33,571 nucleotides of DNA from an uncultured Thermomicrobiaceae bacterium (GTDB taxonomy: Bacteria > Chloroflexota > Chloroflexia > Thermomicrobiales > Thermomicrobiaceae): positions 1 to 33,571 of the forward strand of contig CALKCJ010000004.1 of NCBI GenBank assembly GCA_938082375.1, given 5' to 3'. The translations under genes were made by a program, and so were the position numbers. Within the stretch, counting starts at the first letter, position 1; each line of letters opens with the position of its first letter. Of the stretch, positions 5,990 to 14,120 are shown one piece after another. A model generated the notes under the pieces. The model was not told the DNA's origin and did no database searches. It was given only the letters and a program-made list of their open reading frames with translations.

Positions 5990-7300
5990 TCAGTCGCGTG
6001 GAGGAACTTCGAGGGGCCGCGGCTCTGGCCCCGGCGGGGCGGCTTCCTGGGCTCGCCGGCGGTACGTCTCGGGCGCGAGGAGCCCGAACAGAGCGCCGGT
6101 GGTGACGACGAGCGCCGCGGTGACGATCAGGGCGGTGGTCGCGCCGGTGGAGTCGCTCAACCAGCCGAGCAGAGCTGGGCCAACGACGTAGCCGCTGTCG
6201 GCGAGCATCCGATACGTACTCATCGCCGCGGCGTTCATCCCGCGGGGAGCGATGTCGGCAGCGTAGGCGGCTGGAGCGGCACCACTGATCCCGCTCGCCA
6301 AGGCCCACAACAGGCATGCGATCAGGAACCAGGCGTAATCTGGCGCGAGCGCGAAGCTGACCAAGCCAGCGCCGCTTAACAGCGTGGAGGGAACGATTAC
6401 CGCCTTGCGGCCGAAGGTATCGACCAGGATGCCCGACGGGTACGCGCCCAGCAGGCCCAACACGCTGATGAGCGCGAGCCCCAGCCCGATCTGGGCCGGG
6501 CCCAGACCGATCGACTGCTGGGCGCGGAGGGGCACAAGGTTGAACAGCGCTCCGGTACGGGCGAAGAACGCGGCGAACGACAGCAAGCTCACCAACAAGA
6601 AGGGTCGGTGGCGGAGCAGCACTGCGACCTGCGCCAGGTACGGCATGCTGGGCGACTGCATCAGCGCGCGTGCTGGTGACGCCGATCGGGTCTCCGGCAC
6701 CCGCCAGAGCGCGAGGAGCGCGACAATGGAGCCGAATACGGCATAGGTGAAGAAGGGAAACGCCAGGCCACCGAGCTCCGCCAGGGCACCACCTGGCAGC
6801 GGGCCGATGCCGACGGCGAAGAGAAACACCGCCATGTAGAGGGCCATGGTGCGTCCGCGTGTCTCCGGAGTGGTGATGTCGGCCAGGATGACCTGGCCGC
6901 TGGTGAGTACCATGCTGGCCCCGCTCCCGGCGACGAAACGTCCGAACAAGAAGACCTCGTAGGAGGGGGCAAGCCCGCAGATCACGTTGCCGACGACAGT
7001 TATCGCTCCTCCGGCTGCAAGCGACCAGCGCCGCCCGGCGCGGTCAGCTATCCACCCAGCTGGCACTGAAGCTGCGAATCGAGCCAGGCCGTAGATGGCG
7101 ATGGTCAGTCCGATGAGTGCCTGAGACACGCCGAAGGCAGCGGCGTAGAGCGGCACCACAGGAACGATGCTGCCGAAGCCAAGCTGATTCACTGCGATGA
7201 CGACACAGATCCAAGCCAGTACCCGGTTACGGCGATACCAGGCATGGAGATGACGCAACCTTGTCGGAACCGTCCTGAGGGTACGCTTGTTGTTCACCAC
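5990..7300 (-). CDS. Major facilitator superfamily transporter, probable drug/sugar exporter
   Basis: This is a 436-residue protein with about twelve hydrophobic helices. The first is VLAWICVVIAVNQLGFGSIV. The loop between helices 2 and 3 has GWIADRAGRRWSLAAGG, a good MFS motif A. VLTSGQVILADIT and TPETRGRTMALYM follow, as in the TetA/Bmr-like exporter groups. The C-terminal tail is Pro/Arg-rich and cytosolic. The GTG start at 7300 is preceded on the minus strand by GAGGAGG. It is divergent from the cupin gene (92 nt between them). Substrate unknown; export by proton antiport is the family expectation. Confidence 0.8.
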   Translation of the reverse strand: MVNNKRTLRTVPTRLRHLHAWYRRNRVLAWICVVIAVNQLGFGSIVPVVPLYAAAFGVSQALIGLTIAIYGLARFAASVPAGWIADRAGRRWSLAAGGAITVVGNVICGLAPSYEVFLFGRFVAGSGASMVLTSGQVILADITTPETRGRTMALYMAVFLFAVGIGPLPGGALAELGGLAFPFFTYAVFGSIVALLALWRVPETRSASPARALMQSPSMPYLAQVAVLLRHRPFLLVSLLSFAAFFARTGALFNLVPLRAQQSIGLGPAQIGLGLALISVLGLLGAYPSGILVDTFGRKAVIVPSTLLSGAGLVSFALAPDYAWFLIACLLWALASGISGAAPAAYAADIAPRGMNAAAMSTYRMLADSGYVVGPALLGWLSDSTGATTALIVTAALVVTTGALFGLLAPETYRRRAQEAAPPGPEPRPLEVPPRD

Positions 7301-7391
7301 GCCTCCTCGCGGGTCGTCGGCCCCGCTCGATCTTATCGCCGCACGCTATCCTATGCCCTGTATGGGAGGTGCGCACGAAGCGAGGTGAGCA

Positions 7392-7727
7392 ATGACCGAC
7401 GACCTGTTCGGTCAGGTGAGCGTGACAGCCTGGGATCAACGAGAGGAGCCGTCCGAGGAAGCTGTATACCGCAAGATGGTCGACGAGAGGCTACAGCCCT
7501 ATCGCTGGACAAACGACCCGGGCGAGCTGTACCGCACTCACCGGCACGCGTACCGTAAGGTGCTCTACGTCGCGCGCGGCTCCATCCGCTTTGAGCTCCA
7601 TCCCGGCGGGCTGATCGATCTCAGAGCCGGTGATCGGCTCGATTTGCCGGCCGGCGTCGAGCACAGCGCGGTGGTTGGGCCCGATGGGGTCGTCTGCCTG
7701 GAGGCTCACCTGCCCCCGTCTAAGTGA
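7392..7727 (+). CDS. Small single-domain cupin protein
   Basis: This is a 111-residue protein with a single cupin barrel: metal-binding-type motif 1 around T-H-R-H-A-Y-R-K-V-L-Y-V-A-R-G and motif 2 around DRLDLPAGVEHSAVVG, giving three candidate His ligands. The N-terminal 40 residues form an extension with many acidic residues. Cupins of this size are either small metalloenzymes or sugar/small-molecule binding proteins; nothing in the sequence picks a substrate. The ATG at 7392 has GAGGTGAG just upstream. It is divergent from the MFS exporter, so the two may share a control region at 7301-7391, but no clear promoter was identified there. Confidence 0.75.
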   Translation: MTDDLFGQVSVTAWDQREEPSEEAVYRKMVDERLQPYRWTNDPGELYRTHRHAYRKVLYVARGSIRFELHPGGLIDLRAGDRLDLPAGVEHSAVVGPDGVVCLEAHLPPSK

Positions 7728-7808
7728 TGGTGGCGGGCTCGGGAGGATGGGGCGCGCCTGCGCTTACGCCAAGACAGCGGGAACCGTCATGCGACGTTCG
7801 AGGGCTGT

Positions 7809-8156
7809 TCAACAGTTGGATTGTTCATTCCCGTCCTGAGCGCCCTCTTCGTCGGTCGCTTCCAGTGGAGAAAAGTAGCGCCGGTAGTCGCCACGGAATG
7901 CGGTCTCGCTCTCTCGGTTGAGACGTAAGCCACTCGAGAGTTCGCTGATCCGCAGCTCGGCCTGGTCGAGCAGGTCGTTGCAGAGGCGGATGAGCTCCAC
8001 GCCACGCTGGTATTCGAGAAGTGCCTCGGCCAGCGAGAGGTCGCCGGATTCCAGACGCTCGACGATTGCCTCGATCTCACCGACGAGGCGGTCGTACTCC
8101 TCGATCGAAGCGGGCTGCGAAGCCGCGTGCGGTACCCCCGTGAACTCCTCTGCCAT
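7809..8156 (-). CDS. xseB: Exodeoxyribonuclease VII small subunit
   Basis: This is a 115-residue protein with the XseB helical core at about residues 18-75: SIEEYDRLVGEIEAIVERLE, then GDLSLAEALLEYQRGVELIR, then CNDLLDQAELRISEL. XseB packs along XseA to form ExoVII, which degrades single-stranded DNA from both ends in repair. The C-terminal tail beyond residue 75 is longer than usual and acidic. The ATG at 8156 is chosen over the TTG at 8162 because GAGGAG lies 6 nt upstream of the ATG. It follows xseA with a 2-nt gap. Confidence 0.9.
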   Translation of the reverse strand: MAEEFTGVPHAASQPASIEEYDRLVGEIEAIVERLESGDLSLAEALLEYQRGVELIRLCNDLLDQAELRISELSSGLRLNRESETAFRGDYRRYFSPLEATDEEGAQDGNEQSNC

Positions 8157-8158
8157 GG

Positions 8159-9394
8159 TCAACTCCTCTCGCGGGCGACATCGAGTTCAGTTACCTGGGC
8201 TCCAGCAGTGCCGTCGACGAACTCAATGGTCAGATGCTGTCCGACCATCAGGTCGTGTATCGTGCGTTGGCGTCGGCCGGTGGTGCGGTCGATCACCAGT
8301 GCGTAGCCCCGCTGAAGCGGCCCGTGCGGGTGCAGCAGGTGAAGCTGGCGACCGAGCGCTGATAGGCGCGCCGCCTCGTCCTCTACCCGGTGCGCAAGAA
8401 GGCGTTGCAGCCGACCCCCCAGGGTATCGAGGTGAAGGCGCTGGCGGTCGATCCGGCGCCGCGGACTGGCATGCTCGAGGCGGCTCATCTGTCGTTCCAG
8501 CCGTTCGCGCGCCTGCTGGACTCGGACCTCGATCGCGGAGGTCAAACGGCTTCCGTGTTCGATCAGCTCACCAAGAAGTGCGCGCAGGTCAGGCGCCACG
8601 ATCTCGGCAGCGGCAGACGGGGTCGGGGCCCGATAGTCAGCGACCAGGTCGCAGAGCGTCACATCGGTCTCGTGGCCGATCGCTGAGACGACCGGAATGT
8701 GGGAAGCGAAGACGGCTCGGGCGACAAGCTCGCTGTTGAAGCACCACAGATCTTCGAGCGATCCCCCGCCACGCGCGATGATGATGACATCAGCTCGGCC
8801 GTCCTGGTTGAGCTGCTCAAGGGCGGCGATGATCGAAGCGGGTGCGTCATCGCCCTGCATCTGAGCGGGCGCGAGCAGCAGGTGGGCCAGCGGGTAGCGA
8901 CGTCGGAGCACGGTCTGGATATCGTGCCAGACAGCTCCGGTTGGCGAGGTGATCACGCCGATGCAGCGCGGACACGCTGGCAGTGGGCGCTTCCGGTTCT
9001 GATCGAAGAGCCCTTCCCGGCTGAGCTTCTGGTAGAGCTGCTGAAACTCGAGCCTCACCCGTCCATCACCGAGTGGCTGTACTTGATCGACATAAAGCTG
9101 ATACACGCCGGCAGTCTCGTAGACCGAAACGTTCCCGTGCACGAGCACAGCGTCCCCGTTTTCGGGGAGGTAGACCTGCACGCGGGCAAGCGAGCGGAAC
9201 AGGACACATTTGATCTGTGACGTCGGGTCGCGCAGTGAGAAATAGACATGGCCTGCGGTGGAGCGGACGACGTTGGCCGCTTCGCCGCTGACCCAAACAC
9301 TCTCCAGCATCGGATCGCGCTCGATGACCTCCCGGATATAGGAGGTCAGCTCGGCGACGCTGAGAACAGTGAACATCGATTCGCTGCCGCTCAT
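8159..9394 (-). CDS. xseA: Exodeoxyribonuclease VII large subunit
   Basis: This is a 411-residue protein with the full XseA architecture: an N-terminal OB-fold (FTVLSVAELTSYIREVIERD, VWVSGEAANV, GHVYFSLRD), the catalytic core with CIGVITSPTGAVWHDI and IIARGGGSLEDLWCFN, and SAIGHETDVTLCDLVADYRA. A coiled-coil arm rich in Arg/Glu follows, then a C-terminal QRGYALVIDR segment. Together with XseB it forms the single-strand-specific ExoVII. It overlaps accB by 4 nt (ATGA type), so it is translated in the same operon. The length is slightly short of the E. coli protein (456), as in many Gram-positive-type homologues. Confidence 0.95.
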   Translation of the reverse strand: MSGSESMFTVLSVAELTSYIREVIERDPMLESVWVSGEAANVVRSTAGHVYFSLRDPTSQIKCVLFRSLARVQVYLPENGDAVLVHGNVSVYETAGVYQLYVDQVQPLGDGRVRLEFQQLYQKLSREGLFDQNRKRPLPACPRCIGVITSPTGAVWHDIQTVLRRRYPLAHLLLAPAQMQGDDAPASIIAALEQLNQDGRADVIIIARGGGSLEDLWCFNSELVARAVFASHIPVVSAIGHETDVTLCDLVADYRAPTPSAAAEIVAPDLRALLGELIEHGSRLTSAIEVRVQQARERLERQMSRLEHASPRRRIDRQRLHLDTLGGRLQRLLAHRVEDEAARLSALGRQLHLLHPHGPLQRGYALVIDRTTGRRQRTIHDLMVGQHLTIEFVDGTAGAQVTELDVARERS

Positions 9395-9876
9395 CCCTCC
9401 ACCGCTCGAAACTGGATCAGCGGCTGCCCGTATTCCACGGGTTGCCCGTTCGCGACGAGGATCGCAACCACCTCGCCCGGCCGCTCGGCAACGATTTCGT
9501 TCATGATCTTCATCGCCTCGATGATCGCGACGGTCTGCCCGGGCTCCACACGGTCACCCTCCTGAATGAACGGATCGGCGCCGGGCGCAGGGGCGGAGTA
9601 GAAGGTGCCGACCATGGGGGCGTCGAGGGTAAAAGTGCTGGCTTCCTCCGCTACTTCTTGGGTGGCTGGGAGCGACGCGAGCGACAGCGGGCCGCTGGTA
9701 GCGACACCGGGGGCTGTCGCCCCTGCTGGTTCCGCTTCTAGCAGAATCCGCAGGTCACCATGAGCGACTTCAAGACGGAACAACCTGGCTCGCCGCATCA
9801 CCTCGACCAGCTCACGGACTACCTGCGTGAGCGCAGTGTAATCGATGCTCTGGCTGTGTCCTCCGCGCGGTGCCAT
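9391..9876 (-). CDS. accB: Biotin carboxyl carrier protein of acetyl-CoA carboxylase
   Basis: This is a 161-residue protein with the classic BCCP layout: an N-terminal helical segment (VVRELVEVMRRARLFRLEVA), an Ala/Pro-rich linker, and a C-terminal biotinyl domain (about 84-158) with the biotinylation site EAMKIMNEI, biotin on Lys123. APMVGTFYSAPAPGADPFI forms the first lobe. It carries the carboxyl group between biotin carboxylase and carboxyltransferase in fatty-acid synthesis. The gene is 6 nt after efp and overlaps xseA by 4 nt. Biotin carboxylase (accC), normally directly downstream, is not here and must be encoded elsewhere. Confidence 0.95.
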   Translation of the reverse strand: MAPRGGHSQSIDYTALTQVVRELVEVMRRARLFRLEVAHGDLRILLEAEPAGATAPGVATSGPLSLASLPATQEVAEEASTFTLDAPMVGTFYSAPAPGADPFIQEGDRVEPGQTVAIIEAMKIMNEIVAERPGEVVAILVANGQPVEYGQPLIQFRAVEG

Positions 9877-9882
9877 CGGCCG

Positions 9883-10443
9883 CTAGCTCACTCGCTCGAT
9901 ATACTCGCCGGTTCGCGTGTCCACCTTGATCACGTCGCCGACGTTAATGAAGAGCGGCACGCTGACCACGAGTCCTGTCTCCAGGCGGGCCGGCTTGGTT
10001 CCGCCAGCAGCAGTGTCGCCGCGTACCCCTGGCTCGGTCTCGGTGACTCTCAAGTCGACGGTCACTGGCAACTCGACCTCGATCGCCTGTCCGTTGTACG
10101 TGAGCAGATCCAGCGTCATATTCTCTTTCAGGTAGCTTACGGCTTCTCCCAGAGCCTCACGGTCAAGCGTGAACTGCTCGAAGCTGTCGAGATCCATGAA
10201 GTGGTACTGGCCTTCCTCCTCATAGAGGAACTGAACCCGGTGGCGCTCGAGCGGAGCGAGCTGGAAACGGGAGCCTGCCTGCACGGTCGTGGTCGTCGTG
10301 GCGCCAGTCCGCAGGTTGCGGAGTGTCAGCCGTACGAAGGCGCTCCCCCGACCAACTTTCACGTGCTGGAAGTCGAGCACACGAACCAGGTCGCCATCGA
10401 TCAGCAGGGTCAACCCCTTGCGAAGATCACCGGTTTCGATCAT
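9883..10443 (-). CDS. efp: Elongation factor P with Arg at the loop tip
   Basis: This is a 186-residue protein with three barrel domains: a KOW-like N-terminal domain to about 63, the middle domain with YEEEGQYHFMDLDSFEQFTL and the C-terminal domain with GLVVSVPLFINVGDVIKVDT, as in all EF-P. It relieves ribosome stalling at polyproline stretches. The loop that reaches the peptidyl-transferase centre reads HVKVGRGSAF: the tip residue is Arg32, where E. coli-type proteins have the beta-lysylated Lys34 within P-G-K-G. Arg32-type factors in some Proteobacteria are rhamnosylated by EarP; no such gene is in the window. The GGAGAG ribosome binding site is 6 nt upstream of the ATG. Confidence 0.95.
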   Translation of the reverse strand: MIETGDLRKGLTLLIDGDLVRVLDFQHVKVGRGSAFVRLTLRNLRTGATTTTTVQAGSRFQLAPLERHRVQFLYEEEGQYHFMDLDSFEQFTLDREALGEAVSYLKENMTLDLLTYNGQAIEVELPVTVDLRVTETEPGVRGDTAAGGTKPARLETGLVVSVPLFINVGDVIKVDTRTGEYIERVS

Positions 10444-10497
10444 CCTGAACTCTCCCGTGTGTCGATACTCCCGCGAAGAGACACGCAGTTACGAGTC

Positions 10498-10503
10498 AGT
10501 ATA
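10498..10503 (-). promoter_or_regulatory. Possible efp -10 hexamer
   Basis: On the minus strand TATACT (five of six matches to TATAAT) lies 54 nt upstream of the efp start, inside the 283-nt gap between pepP and efp and downstream of the hairpin at the pepP end. No convincing -35 element precedes it. The same hexamer occurs ahead of uvrB and the tRNA-Leu gene. Confidence 0.3.
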
Positions 10504-10662
10504 CGTGTTGGTTCTCGCGGCCCGTACAGCCGCCCGGTACAGTTGTAGGATTACTAGAGCTTGCGGACAAGATCAGCGCCGACCCGATCAGCTCGTCCGA
10601 TGCCGCCGCGCGGAGCCCTTCGAACTCTCTGCCGGACGGTCGTGACCGCAGTGACGGCTGAC

Positions 10663-10729
10663 TGAGGCAATCGGCACCGAGTGCGACGGTCGGCGGTCAG
10701 CGTCCATAGCGACGGTGCTGATTGCCTCA
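10663..10729 (-). terminator. Long stem-loop at the pepP stop codon
   Basis: TGAGGCAATCGGCACCG (10663-10679) is the inverse of CGGTGCTGATTGCCTCA (10713-10729): 17 pairs including one G-U, around a 33-nt loop that contains a further GACG/CGTC pairing. The right arm overlaps the pepP stop codon. No T-run follows on the minus strand. It probably ends or stabilises the aroQ-pepP transcript. The rest of 10444-10726 shows no gene. Confidence 0.5.
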
Positions 10730-11827
10730 CACCGCGACGGAGATGCGCTTGGGCACCGTTGTGACGATGTGCGCGCCGTCCTCCTCCACCACGGCGAGAT
10801 CTTCGATGCGTACGCCGCCCCAACCGGGGATGTAGATGCCGGGCTCGATTGTCACCACGTTACCGACCTGCAGCGGCCGCTCGCTACGGGGCGAGAGAGA
10901 CGGTGCTTCGTGCACCCGCACTCCCACGCCGTGCCCGAGCGAGTGAGTGAACGTCTCACCGAAGCCCGCCGCCGCGATCACCTCACGCGCGAGGGCGTCA
11001 GCTTCCTTTCCGGTCATTCCAGCCCGGATACCCACTTCGGCTGCCTCCAGCGCCGCCAGAACGACGTTGAAGACGCGTTCAAGTTGCTCACCGGCGTCAC
11101 CGATCCAGATGGTGCGCGTAAGGTCGGCACAATACCCGGCGACCGTCGCCCCCATGTCGATCACGATCGGCTCGCCAGGTTGCACGTGCCGGTCTGTCGG
11201 CCGGTAGTGGGGGAGAGCGCTGTTTGGCCCCGAGGCGACAGCGATCGGGAACGCAAGCCCCTCGGCCCCAAGTTCGCGCAGGGCTTGCTCTAGGTGCCAG
11301 GCGATCTCTCGTTCTGTCTGGCCGGGGCGGATCGTCGGCACCACCTGCATAAAGGCCTCGTCGGTCAGGGCCTGAGCGCGGGCGATCAGCTCGACTTCTT
11401 CTGGGCTCTTGACCGCCCGGAGGTCGTCGACCAGGGTCTCGAGTGCCACCAACTCGACGCCGTTACCGAGTTCTTGCTGCAGCGTGCGGTAGTCGCGATA
11501 GAGGATCGCTTGGTCTTCGAAGCCGATGCGTCGAGCGCCGAGTTCTCGCAGGAGTACTGCGTCGGCCCTGGCAAAGTCACGCTCCCGATCGTAGACCGTG
11601 AAGCAGGGTGCTTCCAGCCGTGCCTGCTCGGCGTTGAGCCGGCTGGTCACGAGGTAAGCCGCTTCGAGCCCGATCACCAGGTGGCCGCTGGACTCGTTGG
11701 GCGGGATATCCTCACCGGTGTAGCCGCTCAGCCAGAAGCGGTTCGAGGGGTGGGTGATCACAGCGGCGTCGAGGCCTCGCTCGCGCAGGCGCTCGCGCAG
11801 CGCGGCGATTCGATCGCTTGCGCTCAC
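10727..11827 (-). CDS. pepP: Xaa-Pro aminopeptidase (M24B, creatinase/prolidase fold)
   Basis: This is a 366-residue cytosolic metallopeptidase. The N-terminal creatinase domain spans about 1-125 and the pita-bread catalytic domain follows. All five metal ligands are visible: Asp224 (IVIDMGATV), Asp235 (GYCADLTRT), His299 (HSLGHGVGV), Glu328 ([11 protein letters not shown]) and Glu342 ([10 protein letters not shown]), plus His306 (VHEAPS) near the active site. It removes N-terminal residues preceding proline. It is encoded between aroQ (4-nt overlap upstream) and efp, the position of yqhT in Bacillus. Naming it pepP rather than prolidase is by context and size. Confidence 0.9.
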   Translation of the reverse strand: MSASDRIAALRERLRERGLDAAVITHPSNRFWLSGYTGEDIPPNESSGHLVIGLEAAYLVTSRLNAEQARLEAPCFTVYDRERDFARADAVLLRELGARRIGFEDQAILYRDYRTLQQELGNGVELVALETLVDDLRAVKSPEEVELIARAQALTDEAFMQVVPTIRPGQTEREIAWHLEQALRELGAEGLAFPIAVASGPNSALPHYRPTDRHVQPGEPIVIDMGATVAGYCADLTRTIWIGDAGEQLERVFNVVLAALEAAEVGIRAGMTGKEADALAREVIAAAGFGETFTHSLGHGVGVRVHEAPSLSPRSERPLQVGNVVTIEPGIYIPGWGGVRIEDLAVVEEDGAHIVTTVPKRISVAV

Positions 11828-12294
11828 GGCAGTTCCTCCTCCGCGCGATCCATCAAGTACCGCAGGGCGAGCTCGTACCCGGCCGGCCCGAGCCCGGCGA
11901 TCTGGCCCAGTGTAACCGGCGCAATCACCGAGCGCTGTCGGAACGGTTCGCGCGCATGCACGTTGGAGAGGTGGACTTCGATTGCTGGAGCGGGAACGGC
12001 GGCCAGCGCGTCACGCAGGGCGATGCTGTAGTGCGTCAGCGCGCCAGGGTTGATCACCATACCACAGGTGCTCCAACCGTACCGCTGGATCAGGTCGATG
12101 AGTTCGCCCTCGTGGTTTGATTGCACGGTCACGAGTTCAAAGCCACGCGCTTCCGCCATTTGGCGGAGCCGCTCGTTGATCTCCTGCAGCGTAGCTGAGC
12201 CGTAAATGTGCGGCTCTCGCCGTCCGAGGAGGTTCAGGTTCGGGCCGTGAAGGACCAGGATCAACCGTCGAGCTGGCGGAGTTTGCTCCCTCAT
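11824..12294 (-). CDS. aroQ: Type II 3-dehydroquinate dehydratase
   Basis: This is a 156-residue protein with the diagnostic blocks of the dodecameric type II enzyme: [20 protein letters not shown] (flexible lid with its Arg, and catalytic Tyr), [30 protein letters not shown] and [15 protein letters not shown] with the catalytic His. It dehydrates 3-dehydroquinate to 3-dehydroshikimate in the shikimate pathway. The ATG at 12294 is preferred over the GTG at 12303: AGGGGG lies 8 nt upstream and the ATG overlaps the stop of the preceding GH18 gene as ATGA. It overlaps pepP by 4 nt downstream. Confidence 0.95.
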   Translation of the reverse strand: MREQTPPARRLILVLHGPNLNLLGRREPHIYGSATLQEINERLRQMAEARGFELVTVQSNHEGELIDLIQRYGWSTCGMVINPGALTHYSIALRDALAAVPAPAIEVHLSNVHAREPFRQRSVIAPVTLGQIAGLGPAGYELALRYLMDRAEEELP

Positions 12295-14033
12295 CGGATC
12301 CACCCCCTCGCGCGCACTTCCTCGATCCCGAGCAACCCCAGCAGCACGCGATACGGCTCCGGGTTCTCCGGATGGTACTCGAAGCGGGCCCGCTCGAAGT
12401 ACTGCACTGTGAGACCGGAAGCAGGGTCGGTGAACTCCTCACTAATGGGATAGCCAAAGAGGGCGAGCGACTCCCGGAACGAGACGCCAGGATCGCCGAA
12501 CTCCAACCCGTGTGACCGCCAGTAGGCGCGGAAGCTGGCACAGAGACGATGCCCGGTCTCCGGGAAGTAGTCGCAGTCAGTGTCGGTGCTCGCATCCAGT
12601 GGCCGAAACGGCGCGGTACCCAGGAGGCCACGCCGCTGGGCGTCCTGGACGCCGAGCCTCCCAAGCTGTACCTCGTACGGTGTGCCACGAAGCTCGGGGT
12701 GAAACTCAAAGCGCTGACGCTCGAAGTACTGGACGGTGCGGTTCTTGCCCAGGTCAGGGTTCAGCTCGTCGAACTCCTCAGTCAGGGGGTAACCGAAAAC
12801 CATCAGGCCACCGCTGCGCTCCCAGAACTGCTTAAAGCCGAAGGCCAGTGAGTGACCAGTTTCCGAGAAGTAGAGGCGATCCCGGGTGGAAGGTACTGCC
12901 GGGATGCGCGTGGCCGGAGTGTTGAGCCGGGCGATCTCCTCCCAGACGCCGGGATCCTCGTGTCCCAGCCGCCACACGGCGAACCCGCCGAGTCCCTCGT
13001 CGAGCACCATCCTCAGTCGCGCGGCAACGCTGGCCGCGTTCGCGTGCCAGATCTCGTGAGCGTGCCCTTCCTCATCGGTGTAGCGCACCCAAGCTTCCTG
13101 CTCGAAGGCATCGTAGCCGCTTGTCGCGCCCGGCCGGGCGGCGAGCGCGATGGCCTGCTCATAGCGGACGGAGCTGGCTGGTGGCCCTTCCACGGTATCC
13201 CAGTCATAACCGTACAGCGGGATACCGAGCAGGACGACCGGCCTGGGGATCTTGCTCTCAGCGTAGTTGACGACGCGCTGAACCCAGGTCATCGGCGCGA
13301 TCGGCCCGGGACTGCCTCCACTATAGTGGAAGTCGTACGCCATGATCACCACGAGGTCGTTGATCTGGCCGAGTGCTGCGTAGTCGTAAGCACCACCCCA
13401 GGCTGTCGGGGTGTCCGAGGTGCGCGCGGGGATGGCTTGCGTGACCAGCTTGCCGCGAGGCCGGAGCGCGTCGGCGAGCTCGCGCATGAAAGCGGTCAGC
13501 AGCGGCGCGTCGCCGGCATTGACCGCCTCGAAGTCAATGTGGATGCCGTCATACTCTCCATCCACGACCAGTTGCACCACGCGCTCGATAATCTTCGCCC
13601 GCTTCTCCGCGGTGTCGATCAGGTCGTGGAACTCGTCCCAGCGCGGCACGTTCTTGATCATCGGCACGATCTGCACACCGGAGCGGCGCATGAGATCAAG
13701 TGCGCGGGCATCACTGAAATCCGTAACCGAGCCATCGGCGTTGAGGTGGTAGAAGTAGGGTGCGACGATGTCGAGCTGGCCGATGTGCGCTTGCAGCGTG
13801 CGCCACGACGCGGGATCGTAGGTCACGTAGTAGCCCCATCGGATCACTGCCGGGCGGGCAGCGTGCACGGTGGGTGGAGAGAGCAGTGGCGTGAGTGACA
13901 AGGTTAGGAGCAGCGCCGCGGCCAGTACCCTGGCGGCACTCCGGGAACCGGCTCGCTTGGGCGGGGCAAGGCTAGCGACGTATGGCTGCTGTGACGTGCG
14001 ACCGAGCGACCGGCGTGTCGTCTTCCCTGTCAA
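12291..14033 (-). CDS. Secreted GH18-family glycoside hydrolase with two LGFP-like repeats
   Basis: This is a 580-residue exported protein: signal-type N terminus with a hydrophobic stretch ([16 protein letters not shown], about 36-51), a GH18 barrel (about 62-375) and two C-terminal repeats. The catalytic strand is [10 protein letters not shown] with Asp162, Asp167 and the acid Glu169, as in YaaH/SleL-type spore or cortex hydrolases rather than true chitinases. Further barrel strands are [20 protein letters not shown] and [13 protein letters not shown]. The two repeats both contain 'ETGH', 'FGYP(L/I)(T/S)EEF' and 'VQYFER-x-RFE(F/Y)HPE', resembling LGFP cell-wall-binding repeats. The substrate is probably peptidoglycan or another cell-wall glycan (inference). 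The start is TTG, preceded by AAGGAAGGGGG. Confidence 0.85.
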   Translation of the reverse strand: MTGKTTRRSLGRTSQQPYVASLAPPKRAGSRSAARVLAAALLLTLSLTPLLSPPTVHAARPAVIRWGYYVTYDPASWRTLQAHIGQLDIVAPYFYHLNADGSVTDFSDARALDLMRRSGVQIVPMIKNVPRWDEFHDLIDTAEKRAKIIERVVQLVVDGEYDGIHIDFEAVNAGDAPLLTAFMRELADALRPRGKLVTQAIPARTSDTPTAWGGAYDYAALGQINDLVVIMAYDFHYSGGSPGPIAPMTWVQRVVNYAESKIPRPVVLLGIPLYGYDWDTVEGPPASSVRYEQAIALAARPGATSGYDAFEQEAWVRYTDEEGHAHEIWHANAASVAARLRMVLDEGLGGFAVWRLGHEDPGVWEEIARLNTPATRIPAVPSTRDRLYFSETGHSLAFGFKQFWERSGGLMVFGYPLTEEFDELNPDLGKNRTVQYFERQRFEFHPELRGTPYEVQLGRLGVQDAQRRGLLGTAPFRPLDASTDTDCDYFPETGHRLCASFRAYWRSHGLEFGDPGVSFRESLALFGYPISEEFTDPASGLTVQYFERARFEYHPENPEPYRVLLGLLGIEEVRARGWIR

Positions 14034-14120
14034 GAATGTCCCCCTTCCTTGTCGTCTCAGGCACGGTGGCCGTATAGCTACCTCTGGCCTGCCGAGAGCA
14101 GGTCTTTCGACGCCGCTCGC

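Noticed and set aside
12852..13898. 348-codon plus-strand frame
   Set aside because: It is antisense to the GH18 gene, whose catalytic motif, signal peptide and repeats are clear.
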